Below are positions 56,361 to 64,000 of a stretch of 64,000 nt of DNA, in pieces (the stretch's first letter is position 1; each line of letters starts with the position of its first letter). The position numbers were made by a program, and so were the translations under genes. Under the pieces are notes generated by a model, which ran no database searches, was not told the origin of the DNA, and saw nothing but the letters and a program-made list of their open reading frames with translations. Source of the DNA: Dama dama (Eukaryota; Chordata; Mammalia; Artiodactyla; Cervidae); NCBI RefSeq assembly GCF_033118175.1, contig NC_083689.1, positions 26,084,501-26,148,500 on the forward strand, read 5' to 3'.

Positions 56361-57273
56361 GTAATGACAGGTTCATGTATTAATCTGGATTTTTATGAGA
56401 TCACTGTTTCCTGACATTGATTTCCTTTTTAATCTTTGTTTTAATCATTTAATTTTATGTGTACAGTTTGTTGGTATTGATATTAGCCTAACAAGAGAAT
56501 TGTAGAAACGGCAGAGATAAGTATTTTAAATTAAAATTTTTTTCATGTTTAATAGTAAAAATGTGCCTGATGGAGCATGGCCTGGATGAATACACACTCA
56601 GTCAGAAGAATAGTATTGCTCAAGAGACTGCTTAAATAGCATAGTAGAAAAAAATGTATTTGCTTATATCTGTTTTCTCCTAACTGGGTTTAAAATGTCA
56701 GACTGTCTCTTGCCCAGAGAAACTTAGGTATTTTGAACCAGTGTTATACATATTTTTCTGAGATATCTACTCTTCCAAAATTTGTCTGACAAAGTTTTAT
56801 TGAAACATTCAGAGGATTTAGGAAAAAACAAAAAAACACCCACCCAGATTATATCCTTAAAGAGCACAGGTTCTAATGAGAGATTAGTGAGAAAAATAAT
56901 CTTAGTTTATTGTGTGAAGTGTTCTGTGATAAACCTGTGCAGAGAGGTTCATCTAAGCTTGGAGACAGTGTCATCACCAAAGGAATAAAGAGTTGTTTGA
57001 AAATAGCATTTTCTTCTGGAGTAGGGTGGGAAAAAGTGAGGATGGCAAAAGGATATGAGGATCTCTTACTGAATTAATTTTATTATGTGATTTTTTTTTT
57101 TCTGGGACCTTGCTCCAACAATGATATATATTTTTTAATGGAGATTTTAGAGCTTCATTCAGCAAAATGGAAATTTTGAGTCACCATTATTAAATTTGTT
57201 AAAAAGAAATTTGTTCCTGTTTTTAGTTATTATTAAGTTAAAAATTGTACTTGTTCTTATTCTGACTTGACAG
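56361..57273 (+). other. FNIP1: FNIP1 intron 8
   Basis: 913 bases, AT-rich, with no SINE, LINE or other repeat that I can name. T-rich stretch at about 57091-57102. The acceptor tract before exon 9 is TTGTTCTTATTCTGACTTGACAG. Confidence 0.85.
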
Positions 57274-57409
57274 CATCTCTCAGCAGCTTGCTTATTACAC
57301 CATTTCCCTCTCCAAACTCCTCACTTACCCGAAGTTGTGCCAGCAGCTACCAGCGACGCTGGCGACGTAGCCAAACAACAAGTTTAGAGAATGGGGTATT
57401 TCCTAGATG
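57274..57409 (+). CDS. FNIP1: FNIP1 coding exon 9 (residues 260-305)
   Basis: 136 bases. CA completes Ala260; 44 codons follow, SLSSLLITPFPSPNSSLTRS, then CASSYQRRWRRSQTTSLENG, then VFPR; TG opens the split Trp305 codon. The donor is TG/GTAAGT at 57410, near consensus. RSASLSSLLITPFPSP and YQRRW-RSQTTSLENG are conserved with FNIP2. Ser261, the first full codon, matches another reported AMPK-dependent site in the motif R-S-A-S-L. The exon is basic, serine-rich and probably disordered. Phase 1/2 makes it non-skippable. Confidence 0.97.
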
Positions 57410-57696
57410 GTAAGTTGGAACTTTTATTTTACCACAAGATTGAATAGTTCCTTAAACACAATTTTGTATGTTAAGAGCCTGGACTTGTATTTTGTATTTT
57501 TAAAGTCTACAACTGGAAAATTTTACAGTGTATTACTTTTTAAAAAATTGTGTTAAGTTATGCATACCATACAATATACAATTTTAACCATTATTAGCAG
57601 TGTAGTTCAGTGGTGTTAAGTACCTTCACATTGTTGTGCATCCATGACCATTCACATTTAGAGCTGTTTTTATCTCCCCCAACTGAAACCCCCACG

Positions 57697-57747
57697 AGTC
57701 CATGGGGTCACAAAGAGTTGGACATGACTGAGCGACTGAACTGAACC
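57697..57747 (+). mobile_element. BovB/BovA 3' tail scrap, sense (51 bases)
   Basis: GTCCATGGGGTCACAAAGAG through GACTGAGCGACTGAACTGAA; extreme 5' truncation. Confidence 0.85.
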
Positions 57748-57839
57748 ACTGTAGACATTAGGCAGTAGTTCCCCCTTTCCTTCCTCCCTTTAGCCCCTGG
57801 CAACTACTGTGCTATATTTTTCTTGGTAAATTTGACTCT

Positions 57840-58019
57840 CTGCTGCTGCTGCTAAGTCACTTCAGTCATGTCCGACTCTGTGTGACCCCATAGATGGCAG
57901 CCCACCAGGCTCCCCCATCCCTGGGTTTCTCCTGGCAAGAACCCTGGAGTGGGTTGCCATTTCCTTCTCCAGTGCATGAAAGTGAAAAGTGAAAGTGAAG
58001 TTGCTCAGTCGTGTCCAAG
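57840..58019 (-). mobile_element. BOV-A2 SINE, antisense, truncated in the second unit
   Basis: (CTG)n start, GTCCGACTCTGTGTGACCCC, GCATGAAAGTGAAAAGTG linker, then only the first bases of the second BovA unit (GCTCAGTCGTGTCC). Confidence 0.93.
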
Positions 58020-58047
58020 TCTTGTATTTCTCTAATGACTAGTGATT

Positions 58048-58576
58048 GGAAGGAAAGTTTTGACCAACCTAGATAGTGTATTAAAAAGCAGAGACATTAC
58101 TTTGCCAACAAAGGCCCGTCTAGTCAAGGCTATGGTTTTTCCAGTGGTCATGTAAGAATGTGAAAGTTGGACTGTGAAGAAAGCTGCGTGCTGAAGAATT
58201 GATGCTTTTGAACTGTGGTGTTGGAGAAGACTCCTGAGAGTCCCTTGGACTGCAAGGAGATCCAACCAGTCCATCCTAAAGGAGATCAGTCCTGGATGTT
58301 CATTGGAAGGACTGATGCTGAAGCTGAAACTCCAGTACTTTGGCCACCTCATGCGAAGAGTTGACTCACTGAAAAGACCCTGATGCTGGGAGGGATTGGG
58401 GGCAGGAGGAGAAGGGGACAACAGAGGATGAGATGGCTGGATGGCATCACTGACTCCATGGACATGAGTTTGAGTAGACTCCGGGAGTTGGTGATGGACA
58501 GGGAGGCCTGGCGTGCTGTGATTCATGGGGTAGCAAAGAGTCGGACACGACTGAATGACTGAACTGAACTGAATGG
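58048..58576 (+). mobile_element. BovB LINE 3' end, sense (0.53 kb)
   Basis: TGGAAGGAAAGTTTTGACC, AGTTGGACTGTGAAGAAAGC, CTCCAGTACTTTGGCCACC, GACTGAACTGAACTGAATGG. It has AAACTCCAGTACTTTGG where the 24.6- and 37.9-kb copies have the TAATAG stops, so it comes from a different source copy. Flanked by CTAGTGAT / CTAATGAT in L1. Confidence 0.94.
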
Positions 58577-58798
58577 CTAATGATGTTGTTTTCATATGCT
58601 TTTGGCCATGTGTTTGTTTTCTTTGGAGATATGTCTGTTCTGGTGTTTTACTCATTTTTTAATCAGGTGTGTTGTTGTTGAATTGTAGTAGTTCCTTATA
58701 TACTTCTGGATGTCAGTCCCTTATCAGATACATGTTTTGAGATATTTTATCCCATTCCATTGGTTGTCTTTTTGTTCTGTTGATACTTCTTTTCGTAC

Positions 58799-59017
58799 AC
58801 GTGCATTTGTGTTCAGTCACTCAGTCGTATCTGACCCTGGACTCCGTGACCCTATGGACTATAGCCCGCCAGGCTCCTCTGTCCATGAGATTTCCCAGGC
58901 AAGAATACTGGAGCAGGTTGCCATTCCCTCCTCCAGGAGATCTTCCTGACCCAGGGATTGAACTTGCATCTCCTTCACTGGCAGGCAGATTCTTTTATCA
59001 CTGAGCCACCTAGGAAA
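58799..59017 (-). mobile_element. BovA / Bov-tA SINE, antisense
   Basis: GTTCAGTCACTCAGTCGTATC, CCTATGGACTATAGCCCGCC, GATTGAACTTGCATCTCC, CTGAGCCACCTAGGAAA. Confidence 0.92.
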
Positions 59018-59445
59018 CTGCTTTAGATACACAACAGTTAACTAATTTCTGTGTTGCCCAATGTATTTTTTTCCTTTGTTGCTATACTTTTGGTGTCATC
59101 CAAGAAATCACTACCAAATCCAATGTCATGAAGCTTTTATCCTATATTTTCTTTTAAGGATTAAATAGTTTTAACTCTTCTGTTTTGGTTGTTGGTCCAG
59201 TTATTGCATACTTTGATATTCTAGTTTTTCATGTTTCTATTTTGGCAAATTCATTCTTGAAATTTTTTTTTTTTTAAATCTGTATTAAGTATAAGTAAAG
59301 ATGAAGCTTGATTCCTTTTTTATTCACTCCCTTTATTCCTTCATCTTTGACTTTACTTTTGGAGTCAAAAGGGGAGAAGTAGATTGTAGAGCAGTGAAGA
59401 GATTAGACTCATCTATAAACCTTGAAATTCAGGCTTACTTTTTTT

Positions 59446-60052
59446 CAGTTAAGTCGCTCAGTTGTGTCCGACTCTTTGCTACCCCATGGACTGCAGCACG
59501 CCAGGCCTCCCTGTCTATCACTAACTCCCAGAGTTTACTCAAATTCAGGTCCATTGAGTCGGTGATGCCATCCAACCATATCATCTTCTGTCACCCCCTT
59601 TTCCTTCGGCCTTCAATCTTTCCCGGCGTCAGGGTCTTTCCCAATGAGTCAGTTCTTTGCATCAGCTGGCCAAAGTATTGGAGTTTCAGCAGCATCATCA
59701 GTCCTTCCAATGACTATTCAGGACTGATTTCCTTTAGGATGGACTGGTTTGATCTCCCTGCAGTCCAAGTGACTCTCAAGAGTCTTCCCCAACACCACAG
59801 TTCAAAAGCATCATATCTTTGGCGCTCAGCTTTCTTTATAGTCCAACTCTCACATCTATACACGACTACTGGAAAAACCATAGCTTTGACTAGATGGACC
59901 TTAGGTGGCAAAATAATGTCTCTGCTTTTTAATATGCTGTCTAGGTTGGTCATAGCTGTTCTTCCAAGGAGCAAGCGTCTTTTAATTTCATGGCTACAGT
60001 CACCATCTGCAGTGATTTTGGAGCCCCCAAAAAATGAAGTCTGTCACTGTTT
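59446..60052 (-). mobile_element. BovB LINE 3' end, antisense (0.61 kb)
   Basis: Antisense from TCGCTCAGTTGTGTCCGAC to CAGTGATTTTGGAGCCCCC. The minus-strand protein still shows TNLDSILKSRD, AMVFPVVVYRCESWTIKKAE and FELWCWGRLLRVTWTA. It faces the sense BovB at 58048, making a large inverted repeat 239 bases from exon 10. Confidence 0.94.
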
Positions 60053-60291
60053 TCATAATTGAACAAAAATGTTCCCAATCTGACTCTATTGAAGTTTCTT
60101 ACAAAAATATGAATATAAAGGAATAGCCAATATATTTCTCTAAGATATACATAATTGATATGAATTTTTAGATTTATGTGATAGAACACTGCAAGACCTT
60201 TAGCTTGCCTACATTTAATTACTAAGGAGATCAAATTGTGAATTTAATCATTTTCATATTTTTAAAATAAAAAAACACATTTATTTTTAAG

Positions 60292-60493
60292 GTCTATAGA
60301 AGAAAGCTTTAATCTGTCAGATGAAAGCTGTGGCCCTAACCCAGGAATTGTGAGGAAAAAGAAGATTGCAATTGGGGTAATCTTTTCATTATCCAAAGAT
60401 GAAGATGAAAGTAACAAATTTAATGAATTCTTTTTTTCACATTTTCCTCTGTTTGAAAGCCACATGAACAAATTAAAGAGTGCAATAGAACAG
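60292..60493 (+). CDS. FNIP1: FNIP1 coding exon 10 (residues 305-372)
   Basis: 202 bases. G completes TGG (Trp305), followed by 67 codons that start SIEESFNLSDESCGPNPG, include RKKKIAIGVIFSLSKDEDES, and end NKLKSAIEQ on a codon boundary. The donor is CAG/GTAAGC at 60494. After the serine-rich loop the fold resumes here: KKKIAIGVIFSL is a hydrophobic strand of the longin domain and FFFSHFPLFESHMNKLK a following amphipathic helix, both strongly conserved in FNIP2. It is the largest exon in the window and has no visible lesion. Confidence 0.97.
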
Positions 60494-60654
60494 GTAAGCA
60501 TAACCATGTTTATGGATTGTTTTTATTTTTTATTTTCCTTTGAATCTTATTCTCTTGCTTAAGCCTTGTCTTTATTCATTTGGCAGAAAAATTAACAGAC
60601 TCTGTGCAGGTACCCTACAAAGTGACCTGGGAGATGCAAAGTAGACTTCAGTTC

Positions 60655-60815
60655 TTTTTTTTTTTTTTTAATTAAACTTTTTATTTTGTATTGGGGTATA
60701 GCTGATTAACAATGCTGTGATAATTTCAGGTGAACAGCAAAGGGATTCAGCCATACATCTATGTATCCATTCTCCTCCAAAATTCCCCTCCCATCTAGGC
60801 TGCCATATAATATTG
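60655..60815 (-). mobile_element. Ruminant L1 3' UTR end, antisense
   Basis: T run then TTTTGTATTGGGGTATAGC, TGATTAACAATGCTGTGATA, GGTGAACAGCAAAGGGATTC, ACATCTATGTATCCATTC. Confidence 0.8.
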
Positions 60816-60854
60816 ACTTTAGCTCTTTTTAAGGAGCTTATTGCCTTAAAAAAG

Positions 60855-62290
60855 ATCTAAGGTCATTTATCCATTCAATAAATAAATATTTGAGGGCCTA
60901 TAATGTGGCAGGCCTCTTCTAGCAACTGAGGATAAGAGTGAAAAAAGCAACACTCTAGATCATGGGGCAGCAAATAAACAAATGAATGTATAAGATTTTA
61001 GATGGTAATAAGTACTATGAAGAAAAATAAAAGAAAGGTTTTTATGGAGTGCTGGATGGAGGATTACAAATTTTTATAGGATAGTCAAGAATGCTCCTGA
61101 TAAAGTCATATATGACCCAGAGATACAGAGGAAATTAGGTATAACCATCTGAGACAAGAATTTTACAGGTAGAGGCAAAGAAGTAAGCCTGATGCTTGGG
61201 CATCAGTAGGGAGGCGTAAGGAGGCCAAAACGGCTAGGTTAGAAGTAGGACTAAATCATGTAGGGCCATACAGGATACCATTGTACGAGCATGGACATAT
61301 ACACTTAAGAAAGATAGGAAGCCATGGGAGTGTTTTGAGCAGGAAAATGATGTGATTCATGAGAATCACTCTTACTGCTGGTGGAGAATAGATTTTCTAG
61401 GCGTAAAGTTGGATGCTTTGGGATCAGTTACAAGGCTATTGAAATATAATTAAGTGAGAGATGATGGGTAGTCAAACCAGTTTCATGATGGAATTGGTGA
61501 GAAATGGTTGGATTCTGGATCTATTTGAAAATAGAGCTAATGAGATTAGCTGATGAACTGAGTTGGAGCTGCAAAAGAAAGAATCATGGAGATGAACTGG
61601 GATTTTTCTTCTGAGCAGTAAGATGGATAGAATTGCCAGAACTAAAATGGGAAAACTACAAATGGAACAGGTTTGGTGGAAGAAGATCAGGAGTTTGTTT
61701 TTGATGTCTCCTGGACATCCAAGTAATTGTGAGTCTAGAGTTTAGGGTCCAGGATGAGCAGTCATCAGTATATAAGTGAAAGTGAAGTCGCTCAGTTGTG
61801 TCCGACTCTTTGCGACCCCATGGACTGTATCCTACAAGGCTCCTCTGTCCATGGGATTCTCCAGGCAAGAATACTGGAGTGGGTTACCATTTCCTTCTCC
61901 AGGGGATCTTCCCAACCCAGGGATCAAACCCCGGTCTCCCCCATTGGAGGCAGACACTTTAACCTCTGAGCCACCAGGGAAGCCCCATGAGTATATAGAT
62001 GGTATTTTAATCTAAGAAGCTGATTGAGAGGGAGAGGAGATCCTGATTTGTGGAGCATTTCAGTAGTTAAAGTTGGAGGAACTGAGAACTAGTCAGGGAG
62101 ACTGAGGATTTCCCTTTTAAGTACAAGGAAAAACAAGAGAGAGTACTTTTGGGGTAAACCTGGTGAAGAAAGTGGTCTAAGAAGGTAGGAATGATCAGTT
62201 GTGTCAAATGCTGCTGATAGTGCATGTAATAAATTGATGTAGAGAAAATTGTGAATATAAGAGAGAACATAAGAGTAAATAAAAAAGAAG
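60855..62290 (-). mobile_element. L2 LINE with reverse transcriptase relic, antisense, split by BovA
   Basis: Antisense L2 in order: TTCAATAAATAAATATTTGAGG and the 3' UTR; ORF2 C-terminus (CATGTAGGGCCATACAGG, GCCATGGGAGTGTTTTGAGC); then toward the catalytic core. The minus-strand protein at 61650-61770 reads LYTDDCSSW...TWMSRRHQKQTPDLLPPN, a decayed L2 YADD region, and near 62190-62220 LSAAFDTTDH, the L2 LSAAFDTVDH motif. The BovA at 61774 sits immediately beside the YADD-like codons. Confidence 0.78.
61774..61986 (-). mobile_element. BovA / Bov-tA SINE, antisense
   Basis: AAGTGAAAGTGAAGTCGCTC to GAGCCACCAGGGAAGCCCC. Flanks CAGTATATAAG and GAGTATATAG are the probable target duplication. Little diverged, so a young copy. 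Confidence 0.95.
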
Positions 62291-64000
62291 GAAAAGCAAA
62301 GTTTTTTAGGAGTTCATAGGGAAGAAAAATGACTTCCTACTGGGAAGATGTTTCATTTGGACTGCATCTTAAAGGAGTTGTAGAATTTTTTAAACATGAT
62401 GCTTTGAAAAATGGATACAGCAGAGTAACAGGCAAAATTGCTATCTTTGCCACCCAAAGATAACTCATTAACATTTTGCTGAAACTCTTAATCAGACCTT
62501 TTCTATGCATATTGTATTTTACTTGATTGGGACTGTGCTGTGTTCATATTGTTTTTATTACATGCCTGTTTTGAAGAATTCATCCTTGTTAACATGTTTA
62601 TTTCTCATTATAAATGGTTCTTAAATATATTTTAGTGGCTTTCCTCCATTTAAGTAACTTTTTAATTAGGCCATATCTGCTTTTTCTCAGCTATAGCTAC
62701 ACTTCAGTTAACATCTTGGTGAATTTTCCAGATTATGTTTTACGAGATTCCTATAAGTTGAATCATTGAACATAACTAAATTTCTTAATCCCTGTGACAG
62801 AATGCAGAAAGGAAAGGATATAAAGAGTAGTAGTAGGTGGTCTGGCTAACAGAGTTAATGTGGACAAGATCACAGAGAGTCTAGAATGCTTGCAAGGATT
62901 TTTGACTTTGTTTGACTGTCTTCAAATTGTGCTCTAAGGTTATTATGGAAACATGTTTGAAAGAGACTAGTAAAAGAAACTTCAGATGCAGGAGCAATTA
63001 GAATGGTCTAGAAAGCAGAGGGTGCATTTCAGTAACTCAGTGCCTGAGGATCATGTGCCTCTAAAGAAGGCACAGTGTTAGTTATTCACACTAAATCTAT
63101 TAAAAGACAAATAGATCATTAGCAATACCTTTTTAGTGAGTAATGAGTAAAGTCCATTTTCGTTCTTCAGAAGTTCAACACTCATGACATTTTCTTCAGT
63201 TTGCTGATATGTTTTTTGTAGTCAGTTGTTGACAAAGTCAGTACACAGAATATTAAGCTGTGGCTGAACTGACATTTCGGTTACAGGGAAAAGTGTTTAA
63301 ACTTTGTATAAAACTTGAAATATTCAAGCAATACAGAACGTTAGAGGTTACTTTTTAAATGTTTTAATGCTTTGTTCATTCTACACCCTGAAGGGCACAT
63401 TGCAGTTGTATATTTGTTCATGTTTAGCAACTCATTTCTTTGTAAAACTGAAAGAGCTGAGTGAATACTTTGATATAAATGAATAGGACTTATTCTATAG
63501 TTAATTAATCCTAGAATATAGTAAACATTGAAACACCTACATAAGTTATGTTCTAGGGCTGTTTTCAAATTATCACTTATTTTTATATTTTAAATGAAAA
63601 ACTATAGATTCTGTTTCTGAGCACTGTGGGAGTTATTTCAAAGTCTGTACTACCTTTTGAGATCTATAATGTAGTTAAAATTTTTTTATTGTTCATAAAG
63701 TTAAGGAAGAATATTGCTCAATTCTAGCCAAAGAATATTTGCTTCTTTATATATTAGGAGTCTCTCAGCAGTTTGTAAAAGCAAAAATTGTCACTTTTAC
63801 CTTATGAAGCTTTGGTATGTACATGAATGATTCTGGCCTGAAGTAGTCCAACCTTCTCTTAAATATATATTTGAGCATTTAAACAATTAATGTGTAATTA
63901 CATAAGTAATGTAGAATTACATTCTCTTTGAAAAAGTTTTAAAAATTCCAAAGTTCTTTCTGATAACCGTATTCTAATCCTGATCTTCTTTTTGTCTACC

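Larger units (their letters stand above)
57545..59230 (-). mobile_element. L1 ORF2/3' UTR, antisense, with four later insertions
   Basis: L1 segments at 57545-57696 (CACATTGTTGTGCATCCATG), 57748-57839 (CCCTGGCAACTACTGTGC), 58020-58047 (TATTTCTCTAATGACTAGTG), 58577-58798 (TCCTTATATACTTCTGGATG) and 59018-59230 (GGTGTCATCCAAGAAATCAC) are in L1 order. Confidence 0.8.
57410..60291 (+). other. FNIP1: FNIP1 intron 9
   Basis: 2.9 kb, mostly transposon. An antisense L1 relic (57545-59230) is broken by a BovB tail scrap, a BOV-A2 SINE, a sense BovB and a BovA SINE; an antisense BovB follows at 59446-60052. The last 239 bases before exon 10 (60053-60291) and 57410-57544 are plain AT-rich intron. The acceptor tract is T/A-rich, ending TTATTTTTAAG. 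Confidence 0.85.
1..64000 (+). other. FNIP1: FNIP1 locus, partial: end of intron 1 to start of intron 10
   Basis: Nine exons on this strand splice in frame into one continuous protein segment that I recognise as FNIP1, not its paralogue FNIP2. Markers for FNIP1 are [31 protein letters not shown], the LSQFCSPRRAFSEQ segment and LENGVFPRW. The first coding exon (about 31 residues, normally in a CpG-rich promoter area) is absent: no GC-rich island or suitable ATG exon precedes 33515. The exon after 60493 (expected to begin AMKMSRR) is not found up to 64000. Gene identity comes from my knowledge of the family; exon edges are read directly from the sequence. Confidence 0.96.
60494..64000 (+). other. 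FNIP1: FNIP1 intron 10 (5' part)
   Basis: 3.5 kb to the window edge; the next exon is not reached. Contains a ruminant L1 tail (60655-60815) and a long antisense L2 relic (60855-62290) interrupted by BovA (61774-61986). 62291-64000 is AT-rich with no gene or repeat that I can name with confidence. Confidence 0.82.

Noticed and set aside
58032..58655. 207-residue open frame on the minus strand
   Set aside because: Reverse-strand shadow of the sense BovB at 58048-58576.
59301..60062. 253-residue open frame on the + strand
   Set aside because: It reads through the antisense BovB 3' end; the protein (PSIFPGVRVFPNESV-like) is the well-known antisense shadow of BovB with no homology to a host protein.
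33515..60493. FNIP2 as the gene identity
   Set aside because: FNIP2 has different residues at the exon 2 lead-in and exon 3, and lacks the exon 7 segment as I remember it; all nine exons fit FNIP1 better.
60350..60562. Apparent separate small gene starting at an ATG near 60350
   Set aside because: A wrong frame starting inside exon 10 of FNIP1 and running past its donor at 60494.
1..64000. tRNA genes suggested by GGTTCGAATC-type B boxes
   Set aside because: All such boxes lie in BovA, CHR or MIR SINE heads; no cloverleaf with an intact acceptor stem was seen.
1..64000. CRISPR arrays, operons or phage-like blocks
   Set aside because: Vertebrate intron with splice sites and ruminant SINEs; the regular repeats seen are microsatellites or tandem duplications.

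Overview
This window is nuclear DNA from a bovid ruminant (cattle, sheep, goat or a relative). The diagnostic signal is the interspersed repeats. There are many copies of the ruminant tRNA-Glu-headed BovA / Bov-tA / BOV-A2 SINEs, several pieces of the BovB (RTE) LINE, ruminant L1 tails, and older CHR-type cetartiodactyl SINEs. I cannot separate Bos from Ovis or Capra by eye. There is no prokaryotic gene organisation, no CRISPR array, and no rRNA or functional tRNA gene.

The only host gene I can support is FNIP1 (folliculin-interacting protein 1), on the + strand. Nine consecutive coding exons join in frame: 33515-33641, 45512-45646, 49354-49454, 49715-49789, 50708-50799, 55023-55106, 56289-56360, 57274-57409 and 60292-60493. 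Each has AG acceptor and GT donor boundaries. Together they give 1024 coding bases, which correspond to residues 32-372 of the human-numbered protein (exons 2-10 of the gene as I recall it). The start codon exon (exon 1) lies upstream of base 1, and everything after residue 372 lies downstream of base 64000. FNIP1 binds folliculin (FLCN) and AMPK. With FLCN it forms a lysosomal GTPase-activating complex for RagC/D that controls mTORC1 and TFEB/TFE3.

Layout. 1-33514 is the 3' part of intron 1, a mosaic of LINE and SINE insertions, most of them antisense to the gene. 33642-45511 is intron 2, with a deeply nested LINE stack. 45647-57273 holds introns 3-8 around the small exons. 57410-60291 is intron 9, with an L1 broken by several ruminant insertions and an inverted BovB pair just before exon 10. 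60494-64000 is the start of intron 10, with a long L2 relic.

Most long reading frames here are transposon shadows. The most interesting points are the following. (a) Exon 7 is a phase-symmetric 84-base cassette exon with a weak donor, and it encodes the Ser220/Ser230/Ser232 cluster. (b) Two same-strand BovB copies 13 kb apart have strikingly uneven divergence and shared ORF lesions. (c) A composite SINE/(TG)n minisatellite lies at 27.35-27.70 kb. (d) A roughly 0.53-kb BovB inverted repeat lies in intron 9. (e) There are several clean tandem duplications. I see no sign of a wholly new gene system.
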